Shown: one piece after another, positions 23,562-31,210 of the stretch
How positions within the stretch are numbered: position 1 is the stretch's first letter
Layout of the letters: every line of letters starts with the position of its first letter
Origin: JBHHWH01 sp046756405
GTDB taxonomy: Bacteria; Actinomycetota; Acidimicrobiia; Spongiisociales; ZC4RG35
NCBI GenBank assembly: GCA_046756405.1
Contig: JBHHWH010000019.1
Location: 1-34,819, forward strand
Reading direction: 5' to 3'
Length of the DNA: 34,819 nt
Program-made: the position numbers and the translations under genes
Notes under the pieces: model-generated
What the model was told of the DNA's origin: nothing
The model's database searches: none
What the model saw: the letters and a program-made list of their open reading frames with translations, nothing else

Positions 23562-24458
23562 ATGCTCGCGGCCATCTCCTACCCGCCCATTCCCCTTGTC
23601 GACGTCGGTCCCCTCACCCTCTCTCTCCACGGGCTGTTTGCGGCTCTCGGTTTCGGCGCCGGTGCCTGGCTTGCTTCCCGGGAGCTGGCCAAGCGGGGCT
23701 TCGATACGATCAAGTACCAGTCGGTGCTCACCTGGGCCCTGGTAGGTGCCCTGGTGGGTGCGCGTTATCTCACCGCTCCGGCGGCGATCCTGGATGGTGT
23801 CCCCCTTTCGGTGGCCCTCCGTCCCCTCCCCGGCAACTTCTCCATTATGGGAGGATTCACCGGCGGCATCATCGCCGGAGTGTGGAGGATGCGTAAGACA
23901 GGCCTGTCGGTCTGGCCCACCCTGGACACCTCGACGCTGGGGTTGGCCCTAGGGACGATCGTGGGTCGGATCGGCGATCTCGCCATCGTCGAGCACCTGG
24001 GTCGGGCCACCACGGTGCCATGGGGGTACGGGGTCAAGCCAGGATACGATTTGGCTCCTCAGCACGATGCCTTGGAGTGCACCGAGGCCAGCGTCGGCTT
24101 CGACGGCTTGTGCGGGGTCTACCACCACGTCGCTGCTTACGATCTGATCGGGGCCGCGCTCCTTCTCGGGTTTCTCTTCTTCTTGTATCGCCGCTACCGA
24201 ATGCACTATGGGCAGCTCTTCTTCGTATGGGTGATGTGGTACGGGGCGCAGCGGTTCCTCCTCGACTTTCTCCGCCGGGGGATGGGCGACGCCGAGATCG
24301 GCGTCTTTACCTGGAACCAGGTGAGCGGTCTGGCAGCAGCGGTGGGAGGGGCGATCCTGTTCTGGTATATCGGCAGACGTCAGCCCAGAGTCAGTCCCGA
24401 GGAAGATGAGCATCGAGGGGCGAGCCTGGCTGCTGCCGAGGCTGGAGAAGTCACCTAG
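23562..24458 (+). CDS. lgt: Prolipoprotein diacylglyceryl transferase
   Basis: Lgt transfers diacylglycerol from phosphatidylglycerol to the lipobox cysteine of prolipoproteins in the cytoplasmic membrane. It would act on the lipoproteins in this window. The 298-residue protein has about seven helices, an N-terminal HGLFAALGFGAGAWLASRE, GARYLTAPA, and FSIMGGFTGGIIAG (the H/S-GG region). The signature GRIGDLAIVEHLGRATTVPWG has Asp where E. coli has Asn. The C-terminal part reads RFLLDFLRRG. It overlaps the convergent LLM gene by 4 bases. Confidence 0.94.
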   Translation: MLAAISYPPIPLVDVGPLTLSLHGLFAALGFGAGAWLASRELAKRGFDTIKYQSVLTWALVGALVGARYLTAPAAILDGVPLSVALRPLPGNFSIMGGFTGGIIAGVWRMRKTGLSVWPTLDTSTLGLALGTIVGRIGDLAIVEHLGRATTVPWGYGVKPGYDLAPQHDALECTEASVGFDGLCGVYHHVAAYDLIGAALLLGFLFFLYRRYRMHYGQLFFVWVMWYGAQRFLLDFLRRGMGDAEIGVFTWNQVSGLAAAVGGAILFWYIGRRQPRVSPEEDEHRGASLAAAEAGEVT

Positions 24459-25249
24459 GCGGAGTTCTTGGTGTCTCGCCAGGCGAGCCAGTCTGCGGCG
24501 GGTTCAAGGTCGTACCCGTTTCGGCCGTCGAAGCCGATCGTGATAAAGGTGGCGCCCGCCTCTACCAGCGCGTCGCCGATCTCCGGTGACCGGGCATCGG
24601 CGCCGGCGGATCGTTCTATCTCGGCCAGGTCTCGCCCGATCTGGGCGCAGTGGGCGTCGAGGATGGCATTCTTGCGCTCGATCACCTCGGGTGCTCCGAA
24701 GCCATGCCAGATCTGGGCGTGTTCCGCCGTATACCGCAGGGTTTTCTTCTCCCCGCCGCCTCCGATAAGGATTGGAATCTCGCGGGTCGGGGGAGGATTG
24801 AGTTGCTGCCAGCGCCCCTTGATTCGGGGAAGGGCCTCCGCCAGGGCCGCGAGCCGGGTTCCTGGCGTACCGAACTCGTATCCGTATTCGTCGTAGTCGC
24901 GCTGAAACCACCCGGCACCGATGCCAAAGATGAGTCGGCCTTCCGAAGCGTGGTCGACGGTGCGGGCCATGTCGGCCAAAAGGTCGGGATTGCGGTAGCT
25001 GTTGCACGTAACCAAGGGACCGAACTCGATTCGCTCCGTCACCTCGGCCCAGGAGCCGAGCATGGTCCAGCATTCGAAGTGCTCTCCGTCCGGGTCTCCG
25101 GAGAGGGGGAAGAAGTGGTCCCAGTTGAAGATGGCGTCAGCCCCCATCTCCTCGGCCCTGACCACAGCACGGCGGATCGTTTTGTAGTCGGCGTGCTGGG
25201 GTTGAAGCCCGATGCCGATGCGGATAGGACGGGTACGTTTCAAGGTCAT
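24455..25249 (-). CDS. Luciferase-like (LLM) oxidoreductase, probably F420-dependent
   Basis: This 264-residue TIM-barrel protein belongs to the bacterial luciferase family. IRIGIGLQPQHADYKTIRRAVVRAEEMGADAIFNWDHFFPL is the usual F420-group N-terminus, followed by WAEVTERIEFGPLVTCNSYRNPDLLADMARTVDHASEGR and FGIGAGWFQRDYDEYGYEFG. In such enzymes reduced F420 (or FMN) delivers hydride to an unknown substrate. It is a single-domain short form. It follows the GCS2-like ligase gene by 15 bases on the same strand and is probably in its operon. The substrate is unknown. Confidence 0.88.
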   Translation of the reverse strand: MTLKRTRPIRIGIGLQPQHADYKTIRRAVVRAEEMGADAIFNWDHFFPLSGDPDGEHFECWTMLGSWAEVTERIEFGPLVTCNSYRNPDLLADMARTVDHASEGRLIFGIGAGWFQRDYDEYGYEFGTPGTRLAALAEALPRIKGRWQQLNPPPTREIPILIGGGGEKKTLRYTAEHAQIWHGFGAPEVIERKNAILDAHCAQIGRDLAEIERSAGADARSPEIGDALVEAGATFITIGFDGRNGYDLEPAADWLAWRDTKNSA

Positions 25250-25264
25250 CTCCCGGCTCTGAAG

Positions 25265-26398
25265 TCAAATCCCGTAGAGGGTGTCTTCGATCAGACCGTC
25301 CACAACCGCTTGGAGAGCCTCATGCTCGTCGGCTCCCTGGGTGAGGGCGTCTTCGTAGGCGGCTAGCTGGCGGTGGGCGCTGGTTCCCTCCTTGACAATA
25401 TCGCGGGCGTGGAGCACTTCGTCCCGGATACCCAGTTCGGCGGCGTCCTGAGCCACTATCTCCAGGATCTCCTCGACCAGGTCGGCCATGGGCACCAGCG
25501 CTCCCTTGCCAAAATCCACCAGGGAGCCGTCGGTCCCATAGCGTTGGGCCCGCCAGACGTTCTCTGCGATCAGCATCGGAGGGTAGATGCGGAACTTCAG
25601 GTTCTGACGGCGCAGGCGGTAGAGGTAGGAGAGCATGGCCTGATACAGCGAGGCGATGGTGATGGCATCGTCGAGGCGGGTACACACATCGCTAGCTCTC
25701 ATCTCGAGGGTGGGGTATCGGCCGGAGGGGCGTATGTCCCACCACAGCTTGGTGGCGTCTTCTATGAGCCCGGCATCGACCAGGATCTCGACGAAGCGCT
25801 GGTACTCCCCCCACGAGACGAACTCCTGGGGTATGCCGGTCCGGGGAAGGTTGCGGAAGATGACCAATCGGTAGGCAAGCAGGCCTGTGGGCATGCCATC
25901 CCAGAAGGGGGAGGAGGTGCTCAGGGCGAGGAGGTGGGGGAGCATGTACCGAACCTGGTTCATCAGGTCGATACGGAGATGGGGGTCCTCGATGCCAACG
26001 TGGACGTGCATACCGCAGATGACCAACTGGCGGGCCACCTGCTGGTAATCGGCGGCCAGCCGGATGTAACGGGGATCCTCGGTGGTCTCCTGCTGAACCC
26101 AGCGGGCGAAGGGATGAGTGGAGGAAGCGATGATTGCCCCTCCATACTCATTGACCACTTCGGATAACCCACGTCGGAGGGCCGCCAGGTCGTCGCGGGC
26201 TTCGGCCACGTTGGCACAGACCTTGGTTCCCACTTCGATCTGGGCCTTGAGGAACTCAGGGGTCACCTGGGAGCCGAGCACCTCGCCCAGGGCTTCCCAC
26301 ATCTCCGGGGGTGGGCTCTTGATCAAGTCACGGGTTTCCCGGTCGACGACCAGGTACTCCTCTTCGATCCCGATGGTGAAGGCCGGGCGCTCGATCAC
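25265..26398 (-). CDS. GCS2-family carboxylate-amine ligase (YbdK-like)
   Basis: This 377-residue member of the glutamate-cysteine ligase 2 family would join a carboxylate to an amine using ATP. Motifs are FTIGIEEEYLVVDRETRDL at the N-terminus, EFLKAQIEVGTKVC near 58, QLVICGMHVHVGIEDPHLRIDLMNQVRYMLPHLLALSTSSPFWDG and WWDIRPSGRYPTLEMRASDVCT. These resemble YbdK and actinobacterial EgtA-like ligases. It could form gamma-glutamylcysteine or another amide. GTG 26398 has a -10 box exactly 7 nt upstream. It is divergent from the molybdopterin oxidoreductase gene. Confidence 0.9.
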   Translation of the reverse strand: MIERPAFTIGIEEEYLVVDRETRDLIKSPPPEMWEALGEVLGSQVTPEFLKAQIEVGTKVCANVAEARDDLAALRRGLSEVVNEYGGAIIASSTHPFARWVQQETTEDPRYIRLAADYQQVARQLVICGMHVHVGIEDPHLRIDLMNQVRYMLPHLLALSTSSPFWDGMPTGLLAYRLVIFRNLPRTGIPQEFVSWGEYQRFVEILVDAGLIEDATKLWWDIRPSGRYPTLEMRASDVCTRLDDAITIASLYQAMLSYLYRLRRQNLKFRIYPPMLIAENVWRAQRYGTDGSLVDFGKGALVPMADLVEEILEIVAQDAAELGIRDEVLHARDIVKEGTSAHRQLAAYEDALTQGADEHEALQAVVDGLIEDTLYGI

Positions 26399-26405
26399 CT
26401 GCGCA

Positions 26406-26411
26406 ACGATA
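26406..26411 (-). promoter_or_regulatory. Leaderless -10 box for the GCS2-like ligase
   Basis: TATCGT on the minus strand, then 7 nt (TGCGCAG), then GTG 26398. It is one of the clearest leaderless arrangements in the window. Confidence 0.55.
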
Positions 26412-26484
26412 GAGGCCGCTGGCGCCGGCGGGGGGAGCTCCTTTACTCCCTGTTAGCAGGAGCGTCCCTACCCTTCCTAGGTCA

Positions 26485-28020
26485 ATGACGAATCAACGCG
26501 CCCTCGACGGCGCGGCAGGAGCCGCCGTCGCCGGGCTGGCCCTGGGAGTCTCCGAGCTGTTGGCCGGCTTGGTGTCCCCGTTTCCGTCCCTCATCGAGGG
26601 TTTGGGCAACTGGGTAATAGACAGTGCGCCGACCCCGCTCAAGGACTTTGCCATCCGGGTTTTCGGTACCGCCGACAAGCTGGTCCTTCTGATCGGCATC
26701 GCCGCGGTGACCCTGGCCCTGGGGGGGCTGGTAGGTCGCTACGCCCGGCGCCGCTTCGGCATCGCCGTGGCGGTCTTCGTCGGATTCGCTGTAGTGGCCG
26801 CGACCGCCGCGGCCAGAGACCCGCAGCTCCCCGTTGGTCTGACGATCATTCCGGCCGGTGCCTCCGCTCTCACAGGCCTGTTCGCCCTGAACAGGCTGAC
26901 CTCTTCAGAGCCTGCCGCGGTCGACAAAGAGGAGCCTGTCGATCCTGGTAGGCGAATTGCCCTTTTCGGAGTCGGTGCCGTGATCGGGCTGGCCGCCCTC
27001 TCGGCCGGTGTGGGCCGAGCCCTTGTGGAGCGCGCCAAGCGGACCATCTCGGGGAGGTCGGAGGTCGTGCTCCCAGGGCCGGCCGAGGCGCTTCCCCCGG
27101 TGCCCCCGACCGCCGAGTTTTCGGTGCCCGGACTGGTACCGATCATCGTTCCCAACTCGGACTTCTACCGGATCGACACGGCCTTCGCCGTGCCCAGGGT
27201 CGACCTCCAAAGCTGGACTCTCACCGTGAAAGGGAGGGTGGACCGTTCCTACTCGATCGACTACTACGACCTGTTGGACCTGCGCATGGTGGAACGGGAC
27301 ATCACGCTTTCCTGTGTCTCCAACCAGGTGGGAGGCGACCTTGTTGGAAACGCACGCTGGCTGGGCGTTCCTCTGCGGGAGATCCTTGACCGGGCCGGAG
27401 TACGCGCCGATGCCGAGCAGATCGTCGGCCGTTCGGTGGACGGTTTCACGGTGGGCTTTCCGGTGGAGGCCGCCTATGACGGCAGGGATGCTCTCGTGGC
27501 CTTGGGGATGAACGGAGAGCCCCTCCCCTTTGAACACGGCTTTCCGGCCCGTCTCGTAGTAGCGGGTCTTTACGGCTATGTGTCCGCCACCAAGTGGCTA
27601 GCGGAGATCGAGCTGACCGGCTGGGACGAATTCGATGCCTACTGGGTTCCCCGGGGTTGGGCGAAGGAGGCACCGATCAAGACTCAGAGCCGCATCGACA
27701 CCCCTAGGGGAGCGTCGCGACTATCTCCTGGTCCTGTACAGGTCGCCGGGGTGGCCTGGGCTCCGAACCGTGGCATCTCGAGGGTGGAGGTCCGTCTCGG
27801 CGAAGATGCTCCTTGGATCGAGGCAGAGCCGTCCGAGCCGCTCTCCAAGAACGCCTGGGTTCAGTGGAGGGTCGATTGGGACGCCATCCCGGGCCGTCAC
27901 CTGCTCTCGGTGAGAGCTACCGACGGGGACGGCGTTCTCCAGGACCAGGAACGGAGGCCCCCTGCCCCTGACGGGGCCACCGGCTGGCATACCATCCAGG
28001 TGTTCGTCGGGGAGGCCTGA
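26485..28020 (+). CDS. Membrane-anchored molybdopterin-dependent oxidoreductase (sulfite oxidase fold)
   Basis: The 511-residue protein starts with a membrane part of about four to five helices (residues 10-30, 65-84, 92-110, 118-136, 158-178). A sulfite-oxidase-type molybdopterin domain follows: NSDFYRIDTAFAVPRVDLQSWTLTVKGRV, YSIDYYDLLDLRMVERDITLSCVSN with the Mo-ligating Cys277, GNARWLGVPLREILDRAGV, and FPARLVVAGLYGYVSATKWLAEIEL. A C-terminal dimerisation domain (GVAWAPNRGISRVEVRLGEDAPW) completes it. It probably acts outside the membrane; substrate and electron acceptor are unknown. TACCCT (26469-26474) lies 10 nt before the ATG. Confidence 0.9.
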   Translation: MTNQRALDGAAGAAVAGLALGVSELLAGLVSPFPSLIEGLGNWVIDSAPTPLKDFAIRVFGTADKLVLLIGIAAVTLALGGLVGRYARRRFGIAVAVFVGFAVVAATAAARDPQLPVGLTIIPAGASALTGLFALNRLTSSEPAAVDKEEPVDPGRRIALFGVGAVIGLAALSAGVGRALVERAKRTISGRSEVVLPGPAEALPPVPPTAEFSVPGLVPIIVPNSDFYRIDTAFAVPRVDLQSWTLTVKGRVDRSYSIDYYDLLDLRMVERDITLSCVSNQVGGDLVGNARWLGVPLREILDRAGVRADAEQIVGRSVDGFTVGFPVEAAYDGRDALVALGMNGEPLPFEHGFPARLVVAGLYGYVSATKWLAEIELTGWDEFDAYWVPRGWAKEAPIKTQSRIDTPRGASRLSPGPVQVAGVAWAPNRGISRVEVRLGEDAPWIEAEPSEPLSKNAWVQWRVDWDAIPGRHLLSVRATDGDGVLQDQERRPPAPDGATGWHTIQVFVGEA

Positions 28021-28029
28021 CCGGGACAG

Positions 28030-28992
28030 TCAGTCGGCGGCATCTACGGCTGCCACCGACCATGCCAGACCGCTCTCCGGGTCTTCGACTGCCAGCCGGA
28101 GCTGCCACCCGGTTCCCGGAGAGCCATCATCGAACCAGAACCAGCGAAACCGCTGGGCGGCCCGTCCCAACTCATCGGGCCGGGGAGGCCAGTCCAGGTC
28201 TGCGAGCGATGCCAGTACCCACCATGCTCCATATCTTCCCGCCGCTGCTCCCCTCCGCCGTCCATGGGCGCCCCCTGAAGCGTCCGCCCACCCCATCCAG
28301 GCGAGGGCCTCCTGAAGGCTGATTGGGGCCATCCGGGCCCGGGTGAGTCCTAGGGCCCGAACCGCGGCGGAGGCGTCGCCTTCCACCGCGGCGGTGTCAC
28401 AGCGGCCGTTCGACTCGTCCGTCCAGGGCTGCACGAGGTCGGAGAGGGCCCCCTCAGAGACGGGATCGGCTATCCGGTGCGCGGCAGAGGGGAGGGTCGT
28501 TGGTTTGGGTACCGGAGGCGGGGGCGATGGCGCTTCCACCTTGTCCGCCTTGTAGGTGGCCACCGGATATCGGGGCTCCCACGACTCGAGGTGGGGGGGT
28601 AGATCGGGGATGGCGGCGATTCCTGTATCACCGCGGACAACGCGTTCGGCTGCAAAGGTTTCCTGTTCCGGTCCCGGCTCGAGGTGAGGCTCCATCTCAG
28701 CCCAGGTCTTGGTGGAGGCTGCTACCTCGGCCAGGGGGCCCAGGGCGAAGCGGGCCCAGCCCTCGGATACGACCGGTCCTGCCCAAGAAGGCGGCGCCTC
28801 CAGGGCCAGGCGGTAGCGGATGTGCTCCTCTACACCCCAGAGCTGCTTGCCCCGCCCCACGGCCTCGTGGCAACGGTGGCGCAGCTCGACGAGTTCGTCC
28901 CAAGAGCGAGAGGCGCAATACGAATCTACCACCCGGAGCAGTTCATCAGTGTCCGAGGCTTCGATGGCCTCGGTCGCTCGGGATGAGATCAC
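28030..28992 (-). CDS. Uncharacterised 320-residue protein downstream of the rhodanese gene
   Basis: I do not recognise this family. The N-terminal half is helical (EAIEASDTDELLRVVDSYCASRSWDELVELRHRCHEAVGRGKQLWGVEEHIRYRLALEAP). A Pro-rich linker (PSPPPPVPKPTTLPS, about 155-168) follows. The Trp-rich C-terminal domain (RYGAWWVLASLADLDWPPRPDEL, RFRWFWFDDGSPGTGWQLRLAVEDPESGLAWSVAAVDA) looks like an alpha/beta module. No signal peptide or membrane helix is seen, so it is probably cytoplasmic. Its start overlaps the rhodanese stop by 4 bases, so the two are likely coupled in one operon. Confidence 0.75.
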   Translation of the reverse strand: MISSRATEAIEASDTDELLRVVDSYCASRSWDELVELRHRCHEAVGRGKQLWGVEEHIRYRLALEAPPSWAGPVVSEGWARFALGPLAEVAASTKTWAEMEPHLEPGPEQETFAAERVVRGDTGIAAIPDLPPHLESWEPRYPVATYKADKVEAPSPPPPVPKPTTLPSAAHRIADPVSEGALSDLVQPWTDESNGRCDTAAVEGDASAAVRALGLTRARMAPISLQEALAWMGWADASGGAHGRRRGAAAGRYGAWWVLASLADLDWPPRPDELGRAAQRFRWFWFDDGSPGTGWQLRLAVEDPESGLAWSVAAVDAAD

Positions 28993-29789
28993 GGGTTCGG
29001 GCCGGTGGTCACGGGCCGGTCAGTCCGTGACCACTCCGAGAAGGAGCCTATGTACACCTCGGGGAGTTCATGACCGGCGAGGACCAGGGCTACAGCGTTG
29101 TGACAGGCGCTGACGCCGCTGCCACAGGACAGAACCGGATTTGGGCCCACCCCGGCATAGCGGCGTCGCAGCTCGGAAGCGGGAAGAAACGTTCCGTCGC
29201 GGCCCAGGTTGTCTTCGGTGGGCAGGTTGACAGCCCCCGGGATGTGTCCCGCCTTGGGATCCACCGGCTCGGTCTCCCCCCGGTAGCGCTCGGGGGAGCG
29301 GGCGTCGATCAGGATGCGTCCCTCCAGCTCGTCTATGGAGGTGACCTTGGTGAAGCTGCGAGGAGTCGGGTACAAAGTCGGTGGCCGTGCCTGGTTGCCG
29401 GTGGCCAATGGAAGGCCGAGGTCACGCCATCGCTGTAGACCCCCATCGAGAAGCCGCACCGACTCATGGCCGATCGAGCGGAGCATCCACCACATACGGG
29501 CGGCTATGACCCCGAACATGTCGTCGTAGACGACAACCTCGTCTTGGGGACGGATCCCGAGACGACCAAGGGTGGCTGCAAACGCCTCAGGGGAGGGCAG
29601 GGGATGCCGGCCTGGCCCCTCCTTGCCGGTGAGGTCGGTTTCCAGGTCGACGAACATTGCCCCTGGGATGTGGGCCTCCTCGTAGGCGCTACGACCCACA
29701 TCGGGTTCGGTCAGTGACCAACGGATGTCGCACGGGACGACTTCGGCGAGACGACGCCCGAGTTCCTCACAGGAGATCAACGGTTGCAT
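28989..29789 (-). CDS. sseA: Thiosulfate/3-mercaptopyruvate sulfurtransferase (rhodanese)
   Basis: This tandem-rhodanese sulfurtransferase moves a sulfane sulfur from thiosulfate or 3-mercaptopyruvate to a thiol acceptor. The inactive N-terminal domain (DIRWSLTEPDVGRSAYEEAHIPGAMFVDLETDL) is followed by VVYDDMFGVIAARMWWMLRSIGHESVRLLDGGLQRW. The catalytic C-terminal domain has IDARSPERYRGETEPVDPKAGHIPGAVNLP and active-site loop CGSGVSAC with Cys222. The CGSGVSA loop favours 3-mercaptopyruvate sulfurtransferase. Its ATG lies at the end of a 19-bp tandem duplication. GAGGAG lies 10 nt upstream. Confidence 0.92.
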   Translation of the reverse strand: MQPLISCEELGRRLAEVVPCDIRWSLTEPDVGRSAYEEAHIPGAMFVDLETDLTGKEGPGRHPLPSPEAFAATLGRLGIRPQDEVVVYDDMFGVIAARMWWMLRSIGHESVRLLDGGLQRWRDLGLPLATGNQARPPTLYPTPRSFTKVTSIDELEGRILIDARSPERYRGETEPVDPKAGHIPGAVNLPTEDNLGRDGTFLPASELRRRYAGVGPNPVLSCGSGVSACHNAVALVLAGHELPEVYIGSFSEWSRTDRPVTTGPNP

Positions 29790-29824
29790 GACCTGGCTAC
29801 TCCTCCATGACCTGGCTACTCCTC
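29787..29824 (-). repeat. Perfect 19-bp tandem duplication at the sseA start
   Basis: Plus-strand copies lie at 29787-29805 and 29806-29824. On the minus strand each unit is GAGGAGTAGCCAGGTCATG. The upstream copy holds the end (Glu-Glu-stop) of the small helical protein plus an ATG; the downstream copy holds GAG GAG TAG and the sseA ATG. The result is a three-codon Met-Glu-Glu-stop minicistron just before sseA. Confidence 0.9.
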
Positions 29825-30094
29825 TTCGGAGCTGCTCTCGGGCTTCAGCTCCTCTCCCAAGTCGGCGATGGTCGCCCCCAGGGCCGTGGCCAGGGAACTG
29901 GCCGTCTCCTTCAGGTGCTTCCTCACTTCGGGCTTTGTGAGGGCCGTGGTGACGGCTTCGGCGACTTTGTCCCAGGCACCGAGCAAGGTACCGAAGGCCT
30001 CTCTGATCTCCTCCTCACTGGGTCCCCTGCCGTCGGAGACGCCTCGATAGGCCTCTTTCAGGCTGTTCAGCAGCCCGCGGAAGTCATCGGACAC
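29816..30094 (-). CDS. Small acidic helical protein, unknown
   Basis: GTG 30094, with GGGAG 3 nt upstream, gives 92 residues that look like amphipathic helices: VSDDFRGLLNSLKEAYRG, EEEIREAFGTLLGAWDKVAEAVTTAL, then VRKHLKETASSLATALGATIADLGEEL, ending in Ser/Glu repeats. No membrane span or signal peptide is seen. I do not recognise the family. The frame is open further upstream, but that part is antisense to the exonuclease gene. It precedes sseA and the unknown 320-residue protein on the minus strand, and its stop lies in the 19-bp tandem duplication. Confidence 0.7.
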   Translation of the reverse strand: MSDDFRGLLNSLKEAYRGVSDGRGPSEEEIREAFGTLLGAWDKVAEAVTTALTKPEVRKHLKETASSLATALGATIADLGEELKPESSSEEE

Positions 30095-30122
30095 CGTCTC
30101 CCAGGGGTCGTCGGCCGATGAG

Positions 30123-30128
30123 ACCGTA
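30123..30128 (-). promoter_or_regulatory. Possible -10 box for the small helical protein
   Basis: TACGGT on the minus strand, 28 nt upstream of GTG 30094, with a GGGAG ribosome site between. It shares two base pairs with the plus-strand -10 box of the exonuclease gene. Confidence 0.35.
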
Positions 30129-30132
30129 GGAT
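30127..30132 (+). promoter_or_regulatory. Leaderless -10 box for the exonuclease gene
   Basis: TAGGAT, then 7 nt (CTAGATC), then GTG 30140. It overlaps the opposite-strand TACGGT by the central TA. Confidence 0.5.
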
Positions 30133-30139
30133 CTAGATC

Positions 30140-31012
30140 GTGCGTCTCCACCTGCTCGATGGTACCTACGAGTTGTTCCGCGCCCACTTCGGGCGACGCG
30201 ACCGGGTTGTCGGACCCGATGGGTCCGACCTGCGAGCAACCCTGGGCATCCTCGAGTCGACGCTGTCGCTGTTGAGGGAGCCGGGGGTGACCCACCTGGC
30301 GGCGAGCTTCGACACGGTGATCGAATCCTTCCGTAACGACATGTTCCCCGGGTATAAGACCTCGGAGGGGATAGAACCCGATCTGCTGGCCCAGTTCCCC
30401 CTGGCCGAGAGGGTCCTGGAGGCCATCGGAGTGGTCGTGTGGGGAAACGTCCACTTCGAGGCAGACGACGCCCTGGCTACTGCCGCGGTGCGTTGGGTCG
30501 AAGATGTGGACCAGGTGGTGATTCTTACCCCCGACAAGGACCTGGCCCAGGTGGTGGTCGGGGACCGGATCGTTACCTACGATCGCAGAAGAGGCCGGAT
30601 GATGGATGAGGCCGGGGTAGTCGAGAAGTTCGGAGTCCACCCGGAGTCGATCCCTGACTACCTGGCTCTGGTGGGTGACACCGCCGACGGGGTGCCCGGG
30701 CTGCCGGGCTGGGGCGCCAAGTCCACGGCCAAGGTTCTGTATCGGTATCCGCGCCTGGAGCTGATTCCCCTCGATCACTCGGAGTGGGAGGTGGAGGTCC
30801 GAGGAGCAGAGAAACTCGCCGCGACGCTTCGAGAGTACCTCGATGAGGTGTATTTGTACCGGGAGCTGACCACTCTCCGTCTAGACGTACCCCTCGCCGA
30901 GGAGCTTGGCGACCTGGAGTGGCGCGGAGTGCCACGAAGCCAGTTCGTCGAGGTCTGTGGCGAACTTGGCTTCGACCCGGACGCCCTTCGGGTGGATCGC
31001 TGGTCCGCCTGA
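30140..31012 (+). CDS. 5'-3' exonuclease (FEN/Pol I N-terminal-like)
   Basis: This 290-residue stand-alone nuclease matches the 5' nuclease domain of DNA polymerase I. MRLHLLDGTYELFRAHF carries the first metal Asp. Next come AASFDTVIESFRNDMFPGYKTSEG, the metal site EADDALATAA, TPDKDLAQVV, and the helix-hairpin-helix-like end of the family, LVGDTADGVPGLPGWGAKSTAKVL. It would remove flaps or RNA primers. It is not fused to a polymerase. GTG 30140 fits the leaderless -10 box and the family N-terminus. It converges with the zinc-ribbon gene, with 3 bases between the stops. Confidence 0.92.
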   Translation: MRLHLLDGTYELFRAHFGRRDRVVGPDGSDLRATLGILESTLSLLREPGVTHLAASFDTVIESFRNDMFPGYKTSEGIEPDLLAQFPLAERVLEAIGVVVWGNVHFEADDALATAAVRWVEDVDQVVILTPDKDLAQVVVGDRIVTYDRRRGRMMDEAGVVEKFGVHPESIPDYLALVGDTADGVPGLPGWGAKSTAKVLYRYPRLELIPLDHSEWEVEVRGAEKLAATLREYLDEVYLYRELTTLRLDVPLAEELGDLEWRGVPRSQFVEVCGELGFDPDALRVDRWSA

Positions 31013-31015
31013 GGA

Positions 31016-31183
31016 TCAGTCAGGGTCCTCGTCCCAGTAGACGTCAAGTCGCTCCCCACAGTCGTCACAGTGGTAGGCGAGGGGCGTACCGGGTGGCAGG
31101 GAGTCCTCCTTGGGAAGAAAGCTGGTGAGACGGGCTGTGCCACCGCATTCGATGCAGGTGATGGTCAGCGGGGGTTGGGACAT
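31016..31183 (-). CDS. Small zinc-ribbon protein (55 residues)
   Basis: ATG 31183 opens a 55-residue frame starting MSQPPLTITCIECGGTARL. It has two CxxC pairs, CIEC near residue 10 and CDDC near residue 40 (YHCDDCGERLDVYWDED), a classic zinc-ribbon arrangement. The tail is acidic. It follows nhaA by 21 bases on the same strand. The function is unknown; such small ribbons often bind nucleic acid or RNA polymerase, but nothing here shows that. Confidence 0.75.
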   Translation of the reverse strand: MSQPPLTITCIECGGTARLTSFLPKEDSLPPGTPLAYHCDDCGERLDVYWDEDPD

Positions 31184-31190
31184 GAGGTCT

Positions 31191-31210
31191 TCGTTCAGAG
31201 TCGTTCAGAG
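31191..31210 (-). repeat. Perfect 10-bp tandem duplication at the nhaA stop
   Basis: TCGTTCAGAG occurs twice in tandem (31191-31200 and 31201-31210). On the minus strand each unit contains CTCTGA, so the nhaA final Leu codon and stop are duplicated into the intergenic space before the zinc-ribbon ATG. Confidence 0.9.

Noticed and set aside
26437..26463. Inverted repeat GCTCCT/AGGAGC between the GCS2-like ligase and the molybdopterin gene
   Set aside because: Only 6 bp with a 15-nt spacer; expected by chance in GC-rich DNA.
29816..30778. Extending the small minus-strand protein to 320 codons
   Set aside because: The extension is antisense to the exonuclease gene and has no family features. 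GTG 30094 with GGGAG is a better start.
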